A DNA stretch of 64,000 nucleotides from Opitutus sp. (GTDB lineage: Bacteria > Verrucomicrobiota > Verrucomicrobiia > Opitutales > Opitutaceae), in assembly GCA_024707325.1 (NCBI GenBank), contig JANPZY010000001.1, positions 1,240,001-1,304,000 of the forward strand, given 5' to 3'. Numbering within the stretch: the first letter of the stretch is position 1; each line of letters begins with the position of its first letter. Below are positions 26,587 through 35,398 of the stretch, piece after piece. A model generated the notes under the pieces. It had not been told where the DNA came from and searched no databases. It worked only from the letters and a program-made list of their open reading frames with translations. The translations under genes and the position numbers were made by a program.

Positions 26587-29500
26587 TTACTGAGCGGCGG
26601 TGAACAGCAGCACCGGTCCTTCGCAGCGGGACACGGCGATGGCGGTTTTTCCGTTCGGCTGACGGATGGCCACAGCCGAACGCGCGTCGCCGGGGACGAC
26701 GATGCCGGATTTCGCGGGTGGCACCGGAGTGAAGCCGCCGCGACCATCGCCCTTCAGCAGCAAGCCGAGTCCGCCGTCGAAACGTCCCGTGGACGGTTCG
26801 GGCGCGAAGCTGTTGCCCACGACGAGAAGGTCGAGTTTGCCGTCGTGATCGAGATCCTCCGCCACGATCGCGTTGATCGGGGCGAGCTGGGCCAGACGCG
26901 GCAGCGGCTCGAAGTGGAATTTCCCATCGCTGCCCTGGCGGAAAACGCCGCTCGAGAGCTCGTTGGCTTCCAGTCGGCGAACGCGAGCGAGATGCGCGGG
27001 CTCGAAGATGTCGGCGATCGTCGCGGCGGCGTAGGCCTTGTAGGTCGGGAATTTCTTCGTGAGCCACGGGAACGAGTAGGCGAGCTTGCTGCGACCGCGC
27101 AGGGGGCGGAGCGCGCCTTCGGCCCACTGAGCCTCGATGATCTCGTCCCTGCCACGGCCGTCGAAATCGCCGGCGAAGAGCACGGTGGGCTGCTCGGCGC
27201 TGGCGCGGTATTTCGAGTTGAGGCCAACGTTGCCCGCGACGATGTCGAGGCGACCGTCGCCATCGACATCGACGACGCTGAGCGCGCTCCACCAGCCGGT
27301 GACGGCGGCGAGGCCGGACTTGTCGGTGACGTTTTCGAAGCCGCGACCGGTGTTGCGGAAGTAAACGATCGAGCCCCACTCGAGAGCGAGAATCAGATCG
27401 TCGCGCTTGTCGCCGTCGAGGTCGGCAAACGTCGCGGCGGCAACCATGCCGATCTCGCGCAGGCCGGGAGCGAGTTCGTCGGTGACGTCGACGAGTTTAC
27501 CGTCGGTGTTGCGATAGAGGAAGCTGCGCGGCGTGGCGGGATATTTGCCGGGGACGACGCGGCCGCCGACGAACAGATCGACGCGACCATCGCCATTGAA
27601 ATCGGAGACGGCGACGGCGGCGGTGCTTTCGCCGTCGGGCGCGAGCACATCCGGTCCGGCGAGGGTGAAGTTGCCTTTCCCGTCGTTGAGATAGAGGCGA
27701 TTGTTCAGCTTGTCGCTGCCGCGCTCGTGTTGCACGCCGCCGGCGACGAGGAGCAGGTCGGGATGTTTGTCGCCGTTGAGGTCGAGGAACACGGCACCCA
27801 CATCGTCGCATTCGGCGTCGTTCGACCACGGTTGCGAAGTCGCGGGCGCGAACTTGCCCTCGGCGTTGCCGAAGAACAACCGACCGGCCTGACCGGCCGA
27901 GCCGGAGACGAAGACATCGGCGTGGCCGTCGCCATTGACGTCGGCGGTGGCGAGCACCGGACCGAGACCGTTGAGACGGCGCGGCAGCAGGCGCTGACGA
28001 TAAAACTCATCGAACGGGCGCTGCTCGCTGATGTGTTTGAGACCGCGGGCGGCTGCGTTCTCGGTGAAGAGCGCGTCGGAGCGAGCCGGGACGTGGAGCT
28101 GCGCGGGCGGGGGCGTGAAACCTTCGGGCAGCGGCGGCTCGTTGACGGTGATCACGCGATCGACCGGCAGGTTTTCGAGCACCTGCACCTGACCGCGCGG
28201 CCAGCGGATCGTGAGCTTGGTGATGACCGTGTCCTTGCCCAAACCGAAGTGCGCGACCGGCGGTTCGCTCGCGACGATGCCGCGCTCGGTGAAGATCTGG
28301 CGCACCTGTTTGCCAGCGGTCGGAGACTCGATGCGAAGCTCGGCGCCGATGCCGTCGCGATTCGGCGCGCGGCCGGCGAGCTTGATCACGACGCGGTGGC
28401 CGGTCGCGGTGTTGTTGCGCACGACGGTGATCGGCGCGTTGCAGTTGGAGTAGACGAGATCGAGGTTGCCCGTGTTGAACAGGTCGGCGGCGGCGCAGCC
28501 GAACGCCACCGTGCTTTCGTCGAGGCCCCAAGCGTCGGAGACATCCTCGAAGCGCAGATCGCCGAGATTGCGGAACGCGAGCGTCGTCTCGTTGCGCGGC
28601 GGAGAGTCCTTCCAGACCAGCGCGCGGGCGGTGAGCGTGGGCGCGCGGTTTTGTTTATCGACGATGTCGGCGTCGATGAAGTTGCGGATCATGCCCGAGG
28701 TGTAGAACGCGTCGAGGCGGCCATCGTTGTCGAGGTCGACGAGACGCGAACCGAAGGTCCAGCCCGTGGCGGCCATGCCCGTGAGGTAGGCGGCTTCCTG
28801 GTAATGATCGGTGCCGGAGTTCAGGTAAACGGCGTTCCACATGTATTGCGGGATGAGCTCGGAGACGCGCTCCATTTCCCACAAGCCGCGCCCGATCTCC
28901 TCCATGCCGGTCATGAACTGCGTGTGCGTGCGGTCACGCATGTCGGTGACGACAAAGTCGATCAGACCGTCGTTGTTGAGGTCGCCGTGGTCGGCGCTCA
29001 TCGAGAAGTAGGTCACGTGCGGCAGTCGCTCGTCCACGACATCGGCGAAGGTTCCGTCGCCCTTGTTCAGATAGAAGCGATCCGGCGTCTCGAAATCGTT
29101 GGCGACATACAGATCGGGCCAGCCGTCGCTGTTGGCGTCGAACCAGACCGCGGCGTGGCCTTGGGTGAGACCCCAGATGCCCGTTTTTGCGGTCACGTCG
29201 GTGAAATGACCATTACCGTCGTTCTGCAGGAGGTAGTCGCGACGACCGAGCGGAGATTTGGCGAAATCGAGGATGTTGGTGACGAGATAGCAATCGAGGT
29301 CGCCATCGCGGTCGTAGTCCGCGAACGACGCGTGCACGGATGCGTCCTTGATATCGAGGCCGAACTCCTTCGCGCGCTCGGTGAAGGTGCCGTCGCCGTT
29401 GTTCACGAAGAGCAGGTTGGGCGCGTCGTAGCGGCAGACGTAGAGGTCGGGCCAGCCGTCCTGATTGATGTCGATCGCGGTGGCACCGATTTTCCCGATC

Positions 29501-29889
29501 TTCTCGTCCTGCTCCACGCAATCGACGCCCACCGCGGCGGCGACATCGTGAAACACGCCCGGTTGATACTGCTGATAGAGCGCGCACGGGCCGTTTTTCG
29601 AAACGGCGAAGATGTCCAGATTGCCATCGCGATCGAAGTCCGCGATCGCCACGCCCGTCTCGAGTGCGCCGAGGGTGAACTCGCGGAAACGGTCGCCCCA
29701 CATGCGCGGGTCGTTGAAGACATTGGTGACGGTGAATCCCTTTTCGGCGCCGAGGCGCTGGAAAGGTTTTTGTCCGTCCGCGAGCGCGGGGCGCTTGAGC
29801 AAGGGGGCCGTGGTGTAGGCGGGCGGCGTCGCCACGGCAGCGAGCGCGGACGCCGAAGTCAGCAGACAGGCGAGGAGAACTTTGGACAT
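26587..29889 (-). CDS. Large CRTAC1-type protein: FG-GAP propeller, UnbV/ASPIC domain, second FG-GAP propeller
   Basis: This is a secreted protein of 1,100 residues (signal MSKVLLACLLTSASALAAVA). Residues about 35-520 form a first propeller with FG-GAP loops such as ADFDRDGNLDIFA, IDINQDGWPDLYV and VDLDNDGRLDAFY. An UnbV/ASPIC domain follows at about 530-620 (GHRVVIKLAGRAPNRDGIGAEL to ITKLTIRWPRGQVQVL). A second propeller fills residues 660-1100 (ADVNGDGHADVFV, SDFNGDGRVDLFV, VDVDGDGRLDIVA, EDLDHDGKLDLLV). Ordinary CRTAC1 proteins stop after the UnbV domain, so the second propeller makes this a tandem form. It is the last gene of the OMP-haloperoxidase-DoxX group. The function is unknown; cell-surface binding of calcium and polymers is a reasonable guess. 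Confidence 0.9.
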   Translation of the reverse strand: MSKVLLACLLTSASALAAVATPPAYTTAPLLKRPALADGQKPFQRLGAEKGFTVTNVFNDPRMWGDRFREFTLGALETGVAIADFDRDGNLDIFAVSKNGPCALYQQYQPGVFHDVAAAVGVDCVEQDEKIGKIGATAIDINQDGWPDLYVCRYDAPNLLFVNNGDGTFTERAKEFGLDIKDASVHASFADYDRDGDLDCYLVTNILDFAKSPLGRRDYLLQNDGNGHFTDVTAKTGIWGLTQGHAAVWFDANSDGWPDLYVANDFETPDRFYLNKGDGTFADVVDERLPHVTYFSMSADHGDLNNDGLIDFVVTDMRDRTHTQFMTGMEEIGRGLWEMERVSELIPQYMWNAVYLNSGTDHYQEAAYLTGMAATGWTFGSRLVDLDNDGRLDAFYTSGMIRNFIDADIVDKQNRAPTLTARALVWKDSPPRNETTLAFRNLGDLRFEDVSDAWGLDESTVAFGCAAADLFNTGNLDLVYSNCNAPITVVRNNTATGHRVVIKLAGRAPNRDGIGAELRIESPTAGKQVRQIFTERGIVASEPPVAHFGLGKDTVITKLTIRWPRGQVQVLENLPVDRVITVNEPPLPEGFTPPPAQLHVPARSDALFTENAAARGLKHISEQRPFDEFYRQRLLPRRLNGLGPVLATADVNGDGHADVFVSGSAGQAGRLFFGNAEGKFAPATSQPWSNDAECDDVGAVFLDLNGDKHPDLLLVAGGVQHERGSDKLNNRLYLNDGKGNFTLAGPDVLAPDGESTAAVAVSDFNGDGRVDLFVGGRVVPGKYPATPRSFLYRNTDGKLVDVTDELAPGLREIGMVAAATFADLDGDKRDDLILALEWGSIVYFRNTGRGFENVTDKSGLAAVTGWWSALSVVDVDGDGRLDIVAGNVGLNSKYRASAEQPTVLFAGDFDGRGRDEIIEAQWAEGALRPLRGRSKLAYSFPWLTKKFPTYKAYAAATIADIFEPAHLARVRRLEANELSSGVFRQGSDGKFHFEPLPRLAQLAPINAIVAEDLDHDGKLDLLVVGNSFAPEPSTGRFDGGLGLLLKGDGRGGFTPVPPAKSGIVVPGDARSAVAIRQPNGKTAIAVSRCEGPVLLFTAAQ

Positions 29890-29899
29890 GGTGTGGGGG

Positions 29900-30727
29900 T
29901 CAGGCGGGGCGGACTTGGGGCTCGCCGTGTGCGGCGAGCGGTCGGGAAAGGAGAAAGGCGAGCGCGAGGGGCACGATGTAGCTGCCGCCACGCTCGATGA
30001 CTTCGAAGCCGGGAGCGAGAGCGCCGCTGGTGAGGAAAAGCGACTCCGTGCCGAGCTTCCAGAGGCAGACAAAGAGCATCAGGGCCGGGTGTCGAACCGT
30101 GAGAACCGCGGCGGCCAGCACCAACTCGAACCAGCCCACCGCGCGCATCGTCGCCATCGTATCGGCCACGCCGAAGACGTTGTAGTGGTTAGCGAGGGAG
30201 GCTTTTTCGAGGACGAGGCCGCACAACGCGTGGCCGATGAGGAGCGTGGCGAGAATCACCTGCAGGAAGCGCACGAGCCGCTTGATCGTGTCGCCCGACA
30301 ACTCGGGCCAGCTTTCCGGCAGGCGCGCAAACCACGGACTGCGCCAACCTACCGCCAGCAGGATGGCGAGCGGCACACCGTAGTTGCCGGCGCGCTCAAA
30401 AAACTCCGGCCAGCCTTCGCCGGCGAACGGACGAAGGAGCGCAGTCCAGACACACCAGAACGCGCCCCACGCGAACAGAGCGCGACAGGGCCAGATGAAC
30501 GCGAGAAACCCCATCGCCACGTCCATCGCGCCGACCCACGGCATGAGTTTCCACGCCCAGGATTCGGGCAGACCCACGACGCCGAAATACGGCACCCACG
30601 CCTGCTTCGTGATCAGGCCGAAGGCGCCATGGCCGATGAAGCACATCGCGACTCCGATGCGCAGAATCCATGGGAGCACCACCGCGGGGCTGGAGCCTGC
30701 GGCGGCAGCCTCGCTGGTGCGGTTCAT
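29900..30727 (-). CDS. DoxX-like multi-pass membrane protein
   Basis: This 275-residue protein has seven to eight predicted helices. It opens with VLPWILRIGVAMCFIGHGAFGLI, a DoxX-like first helix, and has a second DoxX-like unit from LVRFLQVILATLLIGHALCGLVL. It therefore looks like a tandem pair of DoxX-type four-helix units. The start overlaps the haloperoxidase stop as ATGA, and the large CRTAC1 gene begins 10 bp after its end, so all three genes are very likely one transcript. No enzymatic role can be read from the sequence. Confidence 0.82.
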   Translation of the reverse strand: MNRTSEAAAAGSSPAVVLPWILRIGVAMCFIGHGAFGLITKQAWVPYFGVVGLPESWAWKLMPWVGAMDVAMGFLAFIWPCRALFAWGAFWCVWTALLRPFAGEGWPEFFERAGNYGVPLAILLAVGWRSPWFARLPESWPELSGDTIKRLVRFLQVILATLLIGHALCGLVLEKASLANHYNVFGVADTMATMRAVGWFELVLAAAVLTVRHPALMLFVCLWKLGTESLFLTSGALAPGFEVIERGGSYIVPLALAFLLSRPLAAHGEPQVRPA

Positions 30728-32001
30728 TTCGCGGCAGCGACTTCAGTTCCGAGCGGCTGGAGGGAGGTCTGGAAGACCCAGTCGGCGATTTGCACGCCCA
30801 TCTTCTGGCCCTCGAGATTGTCCGACATCGTGTGGATGCCGCCGAGCACGCGGCTCATGCCGGCCTCCTTTTGCGCGTCGGAGAGTTTCTTGAAGTGGCG
30901 GACGGCGCCGGGCAACGCATCCGAGGTCACGCTGAACTCGATGTCATCGGTGCCGAACCAGAGGGCGAGCGTGCGCGCACCCGCGGCGGAAAACGTGCTG
31001 TGTCCCGAAGTGTAGGAGGGGAACGGCGGCGAGGCCATGTTCGGGATGAAGTCCGGCTCGATCTTCACGGCCGGCGCGAGTTCCGGATCGATCTCGCGCA
31101 GCGCCGTCTCCGGACGCCAGGTGTTGTAGTAGAACTTCGTTTCCCAGCAGCCGATGGCCGAGTCCGCGAGGGCGAAGTTGAGCAACGCAAACAGGCGGGC
31201 GGCGTCGACGGTGGAGAGCTTGTTGCGGCGAGCGAGGTCGGACGCGATCTGGTTCCAGTGGCCGGGAGGCGTGGAGGTGCCGAGGTCGTCGTTCCAGAAC
31301 GCAGTGCTCATCGTCTCGTATTCGGTGCGTTCCGCGTTGTCGCGCGCGCCGCGCTTGGCGACGAAGGCGAGCTGCTCGGCGTATTCCTTGTCGCCGAGTT
31401 CTTCCGGCGGACGCGCGCGGAACTGTTCCGGCGAGGTCATCGCGAACGGCGTCACCTTGCCCCAGAACGGGAGCAGCGGCGGACGGAAACCGGCGGGCGT
31501 CTCGCGCCATTTGCCCTGCTCGGTGCTCGAGTAGATGCCGGGGATGGGCTTGTCGTAGCCGCTGCTGGCGCGGCTATCGATCACCGCCTTGCCGACCTTC
31601 TGGCCCCAGGCGAGACCGATCTCCTTGGCCGGGCCGTCGGGGATCTCGGCGAGCGCTTTCTGAAACATCGACTCGAGCAGGTGCGGGTTGGTGCCCTTCC
31701 AGAGCTCCTTCATGACCGTATTGGCGGCGCCGGCGATCGCGGCGTCCATGTCGGCACCCTCGGGGGCCGGATCGTTGACGATCCAGCCTTTGTGCGTGCG
31801 CGTGATGCTGTTGGTCACATCGAAGATCGCGCCGTGCAGCGTCGCATACATGAGCGAAGCCAGCGGCGGCGGATTCCGCGAAATGCGGATCGTGTTCAGC
31901 GCCTGGTCGTTCCAGTAGAGAACGGCGTTGTTCGAGGCGAAGAGCGCGGGAGTCAGCGCGCAGACGGCAAGGACCAGTCGAGCAAGACGGGGTAGTTTCA
32001 T
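30724..32001 (-). CDS. Vanadium-dependent haloperoxidase / PAP2-like exported enzyme
   Basis: This 425-residue protein has a signal peptide (LARLVLAVCALTPALFA). All vanadate/phosphate-site motifs are intact and in order: KFYYNTWRP (K-x6-RP), PSYTSGHS (PSxxSGH) and SRVLGGIH (SR-x3-G-x-H). Family members either oxidise halides with hydrogen peroxide or act as phosphatases. The spacing and the LREIDPELAP and FPSYTSGHSTF context match bacterial vanadium haloperoxidase relatives more than lipid phosphatases. It is exported, so it would act in the periplasm or outside. It is coupled to the DoxX gene by a 4-bp overlap. Activity is an inference; chloride or bromide specificity cannot be judged. Confidence 0.9.
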   Translation of the reverse strand: MKLPRLARLVLAVCALTPALFASNNAVLYWNDQALNTIRISRNPPPLASLMYATLHGAIFDVTNSITRTHKGWIVNDPAPEGADMDAAIAGAANTVMKELWKGTNPHLLESMFQKALAEIPDGPAKEIGLAWGQKVGKAVIDSRASSGYDKPIPGIYSSTEQGKWRETPAGFRPPLLPFWGKVTPFAMTSPEQFRARPPEELGDKEYAEQLAFVAKRGARDNAERTEYETMSTAFWNDDLGTSTPPGHWNQIASDLARRNKLSTVDAARLFALLNFALADSAIGCWETKFYYNTWRPETALREIDPELAPAVKIEPDFIPNMASPPFPSYTSGHSTFSAAGARTLALWFGTDDIEFSVTSDALPGAVRHFKKLSDAQKEAGMSRVLGGIHTMSDNLEGQKMGVQIADWVFQTSLQPLGTEVAAAK

Positions 32002-32225
32002 GGTCGAAGAAAGGATTCCAGCGAAGCCCGGTCGGGCTTCCGTGGGTGTTGGGGTCGCGGAAAATGTCCGCCTCGCCGCCCGCTTAGAACTTTTTTGGGG
32101 CGACCTGCTGCCGGGGCGGGGCGAAACGCGGCGGCCGCTCGCGCTTCGCCCAAAAGCCAGTGGCGAACAGCCCGCCTGCCGCGCCTCCGCCGGGCGGCGG
32201 ACGTGCAGGGGCGGGCGAGCACGGT

Positions 32226-33341
32226 TTACAGCCGGTAGCTCAGGCTGAACGCGATCAGATAGTCGGCAAACGCGGCGTCGCCTTGGCGATACGTGCCGGT
32301 GTGGGCGGTCTCGAGCTTGTCGGGCACGCTTTGCTGGCGATTGCGCTGCACGGCAACGGGCACGTAGAGACGCGCCGACCACTTGGCGCGGGTGATCGAG
32401 ATGCCCGGCTCGATGCCGACGGAGTAGCCGGGACGGCGGAAACCGGTGTTGCCACCGACGAGGTCGTGCACGGGCACGCCTTCCATGCGCAGGGCGAGAC
32501 TCAGCGACACGCCCGAGTCCGGCAGCGCGAGATACTCGACGCCGGCCCGACCCAGATAGGTGTCCGTGACACCCATGATCTGCTCGAAGGCACTGCTGCG
32601 GTAAGTCGGGACGCCGTTCTCATCCTCCGGCGTGATCGTGTAGCTCGCGCTGGCGAAGGCGGTGAAACCGGCGCCCAGATCGCGATAGCCGTAAGCGTTC
32701 AGATTGAAGCCCCAACCGCCGGAACCGGGCTGGATCGACTGGTCGACGGTGCGTTCGACGCCGATGACGCGGTTGTTGACTGCATCCCAGGCGTGGAACA
32801 CGTCGCGCACGGCCTCATCGCCCGTGGGCACAACCACTCCGAGACCGAGCTGCAGGTTGCCGCGATGCGGCGTGGTCGGATCCAAAACCCAGCCGGCGCC
32901 GCCGATCGAAATGTCGCCGACACCGGACGACTGCACGTGATAACGCTCGATGATCGCGCGGTTCTGATCGCGCACCACGGACGAGCGATCGTGCGACGAA
33001 TACGGCACCGTCAGCGTCATCGAGTAGCGCGGCGACATATGATACGTCACGCCGAGATCGACGAAGTGGGAGCGGTTGATGACCTGGCTGCCTTCCTCCT
33101 GGCGATGAACCTGCTCCGTCGTGCCGACGAAGTGGCGGTCGGATTTGAAATAGCGATAGGAGGTCGAGAGTTCCCACGGGCCGCTTTCCGTGGTGTGCGG
33201 CATCATGCCGCTGTGACCGGCACCGCGGGCGAGGACGCAGCCTTGGCCAAAGCTTTGGGCGGAGGAAGAGACGAGGGCGACGGCTGCAAGAAACGTGAGC
33301 AAGCGCGAGCCATGCCCGGCAGGGGTGTGTGTAGGGGTCAT
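32226..33341 (-). CDS. Outer-membrane beta-barrel protein of unknown function
   Basis: This 371-residue protein has a signal peptide (LLTFLAAVALVSSSAQSFG) followed by a cysteine (GQGC). The rest is a series of amphipathic beta strands such as WELSTSYRYFKSDRHFVG, YSMTLTVPYSS, GNLQLGLGVVVPTGD and GISITRAKWSARLYVPVAV, ending in an aromatic-rich strand (YLIAFSLSYRL) that fits the outer-membrane assembly signal. It looks like a 12- to 14-strand barrel of the MetA-pathway phenol-degradation or transporter type. It is probably the first gene of the cluster with haloperoxidase, DoxX and CRTAC1, separated by a 224-bp gap. Its start is preceded by the same CGCCCCCGT sequence as the FG-GAP gene at 26410. 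Confidence 0.8.
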   Translation of the reverse strand: MTPTHTPAGHGSRLLTFLAAVALVSSSAQSFGQGCVLARGAGHSGMMPHTTESGPWELSTSYRYFKSDRHFVGTTEQVHRQEEGSQVINRSHFVDLGVTYHMSPRYSMTLTVPYSSHDRSSVVRDQNRAIIERYHVQSSGVGDISIGGAGWVLDPTTPHRGNLQLGLGVVVPTGDEAVRDVFHAWDAVNNRVIGVERTVDQSIQPGSGGWGFNLNAYGYRDLGAGFTAFASASYTITPEDENGVPTYRSSAFEQIMGVTDTYLGRAGVEYLALPDSGVSLSLALRMEGVPVHDLVGGNTGFRRPGYSVGIEPGISITRAKWSARLYVPVAVQRNRQQSVPDKLETAHTGTYRQGDAAFADYLIAFSLSYRL

Positions 33342-33466
33342 ACGGGGGCGGCGAATCAGGCGATTTGCCCCTCGCGAGAAAAAGATTGCAGGGGCGAACT
33401 GCCGCCAAGGCGGGGTGGTGTGAAGCATTTGCGGGGCGCTACCTCCGCCCGCATTGCGGGATTCGC

Positions 33467-34228
33467 TCAGGAACCCGCCGCGAGGAACTTCGCCAACTGC
33501 CCGCGCTGATTGCGGCTGAGCGGCAGGCGTGTGCCGCCGCGCAGGATCACCGTGTAGTCGCCGTGAAACGTGGGCTCCAACTCCTTCACCTGCTCGAGCC
33601 GCACGATGGCGGAGCGATTGATGCGGATGAAACCTTCGCCGAGCCGTTCCTCGAGCGCCGTCATGGTTTCGCGCAGGATGAGGCGCGAGGCGTCGGCCAG
33701 GTGCAGCAGCACGTAGTTGTCCGCGGCCTCGACCCAGTGGATTTCCTCGGGGCTGACGAACACCACGCGGCCCTCGGACTTGAACGCGAGTCGCGCCGCT
33801 TTGCGTCCCGAGTCGGGACTCGTTGCGTCCCGGGTCGAGCCCGTGTCCTTCGCCTGTCGGAACCTGATGTGCTCATGAGCGCGCCGCAGCGCGGCCTGAA
33901 ACCGCTCGCGGTCGAAGGGCTTCAGCAAATAATCCACCGCCTGAATCTCGAACGCGTTGACCGCGAACTGATCGTGGGCGGTGACAAAGATGATCGCGGG
34001 CCGGCGGTCCGCCGGGATCTGCTCGACCACCTGCAAACCGCCGCGCTCGGGCATCTCGATGTCGAGAAACACCAGATCGGGCCCGCCGTTGCGGATGGCC
34101 GAGACGGCGTCGTTGCCGTTCGTGCACTCGCCGATGATCTCGACCGACTCTTCGCCGGCGAGCAACGAGCGCAGCCGGTCGCGCGCGAGCGGTTCATCGT
34201 CGACGATCAATACGCGAAGCTTGGTCAC
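33467..34228 (-). CDS. LytTR-type response regulator
   Basis: This 253-residue protein has a receiver domain (1-120, Asp56 in LVFLDIEMP, Lys103 in LLKPFD) and a C-terminal LytTR DNA-binding domain (about 148-250, VEAADNYVLLHLAD to RLPLSRNQRGQLAKFL). It starts with GTG overlapping the stop of the sensor kinase upstream (GTGA), so the pair is co-translated. Residues 128-142 of the interdomain linker (DTGSTRDATSPDSGR) are encoded by four units of the 11-bp repeat family, inserted without breaking the frame. LytTR regulators often bind paired direct repeats; none was identified near the cluster. Confidence 0.94.
   Translation of the reverse strand: MTKLRVLIVDDEPLARDRLRSLLAGEESVEIIGECTNGNDAVSAIRNGGPDLVFLDIEMPERGGLQVVEQIPADRRPAIIFVTAHDQFAVNAFEIQAVDYLLKPFDRERFQAALRRAHEHIRFRQAKDTGSTRDATSPDSGRKAARLAFKSEGRVVFVSPEEIHWVEAADNYVLLHLADASRLILRETMTALEERLGEGFIRINRSAIVRLEQVKELEPTFHGDYTVILRGGTRLPLSRNQRGQLAKFLAAGS
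33804..33847 (-). repeat. Four in-frame 11-bp repeat units inside the LytTR regulator linker
   Basis: The units are GTCCCGAGTCG, GGACTCGTTGC, GTCCCGGGTCG and AGCCCGTGTCC, in perfect 11-bp register. The first and third are canonical reverse-orientation B units. The 44 bp code for about 15 residues joining the receiver to the DNA-binding domain. Confidence 0.75.
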
Positions 34229-35322
34229 GGAGTGTGTGTGGTGATCGGCAAACTGAGGCGCACCTCTAGGCCGCCGCCCTCGCGGTTGGCCAGCTCAAAC
34301 CGGTGCGCGTCGCCGTAGATTTCCTGGAGTCGTGCGCGGGTGTTGCCGACGCCGATGCCCTCACGCGTGAAACCGCCGGGCGGCTGACCTACGCCATTGT
34401 CGGCCACGAGGATGCTGAGCATGTCGCCTTCGCAACGCACGCGCACTTCTATGTGGCCGGGACGTTGACGCGGCTCGATGCCGTGGCGGATCGCGTTCTC
34501 CACCATCGGCTGCAGGATCAGGCTCGGCACGGCCACCTCAAGCGCAGTAGGTTCGACGTCGATCTCGACGGTCAACCGGTCGCGAAAGCGAATCCGCTCG
34601 ATCTCCAGATATTTGCCGATGAACGCCACTTCGTCGCGCACGGTCGTGAGCGGCTGGCCGCGATGGTTCATCGTGATGCGCAGGAGCTCGCTCAGCCGCA
34701 CGAGCATCTTGTCGGCGGCGTTCACGTCGCTGTGCATGAGCGACGCGATGCCGTTGAGCGTGTTGAAGAGGAAATGTGGCTTCAGTTGCCGCAGCAGCGA
34801 CTGCAGCCGCGCCTCGGTCAGGTGTTTTTCCAGCTCGAGCGCGTGCACCGTGCGCTCGTGGTATTTGCGATAGTAGTCGATCGCGTGGCTCACCGATACG
34901 ATCACGCCGTAGATGAGGAGATTGAAGGGAAACGTCTTCACCAGCAGCGGCCGGAACACCTCGAGAAACGTCACCGGCTCGTCGATCCACAGGCTGTGCA
35001 ACTGGCCCACGAGCGCGCGCAGCGCCACGTAAACAAGCGAGCACATGATCGCCGCCGCCAGGTGGATGCCGGCGGTGCGCCAGCGTTCGCCGCCGTCGGC
35101 CGGAAAGCGTCGCGCGAGCGCCAAGATCGGTCCTGACAGCAGCGCCCAGACATACCAATCGCCCAAAGAGTAGCTGATCGCCTGCGACCACGTGACGGAG
35201 CGGCCGAGCAGCGTGCTCGAGAGATAAAACTGACTCGCGAACGCCAGACCGACCAACGTCCAAAACGACAGGATCATCGCGATTCGCAGCAGGCGTCCGG
35301 AGAGCGGGCGGGAGTCAGGCAT
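34225..35322 (-). CDS. LytS-like sensor histidine kinase (His_kinase family)
   Basis: This 365-residue protein has an N-terminal membrane region of about four helices (residues 10-150: IAMILSFWTLVGLAFAS, YVWALLSGPILAL, HLAAAIMCSLVYVALRAL, PFNLLIYGVIVSV). A short coiled coil (YHERTVHALELEKHL) leads to the His_kinase domain with the phospho-acceptor in LKPHFLFNTLNGIASL, then an HATPase region (ILQPMVENAIRHGI and ADNGVGQPP). This is the kinase type that pairs with LytTR regulators, and its partner overlaps it by 4 bp. The ATG at 35322 was chosen; the frame runs open further upstream across the divergent gene. No extracytoplasmic sensor domain is visible, so sensing may be through the membrane helices. 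Confidence 0.93.
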   Translation of the reverse strand: MPDSRPLSGRLLRIAMILSFWTLVGLAFASQFYLSSTLLGRSVTWSQAISYSLGDWYVWALLSGPILALARRFPADGGERWRTAGIHLAAAIMCSLVYVALRALVGQLHSLWIDEPVTFLEVFRPLLVKTFPFNLLIYGVIVSVSHAIDYYRKYHERTVHALELEKHLTEARLQSLLRQLKPHFLFNTLNGIASLMHSDVNAADKMLVRLSELLRITMNHRGQPLTTVRDEVAFIGKYLEIERIRFRDRLTVEIDVEPTALEVAVPSLILQPMVENAIRHGIEPRQRPGHIEVRVRCEGDMLSILVADNGVGQPPGGFTREGIGVGNTRARLQEIYGDAHRFELANREGGGLEVRLSLPITTHTP

Positions 35323-35398
35323 CGCGCAAAAGTGTTTGCCGGTCGGGTGGGGCGGTTCGAAATACGGGTCTCCCTTCCACGTCTGGCGAGTTTTTATT

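Noticed and set aside
26845..30000. A very long open frame (over 1,000 codons) on the plus strand opposite the CRTAC1 gene
   Set aside because: The minus strand encodes a clear FG-GAP and UnbV protein. The opposite frame is open because of the GC-rich codon pattern and gives no recognisable domain.
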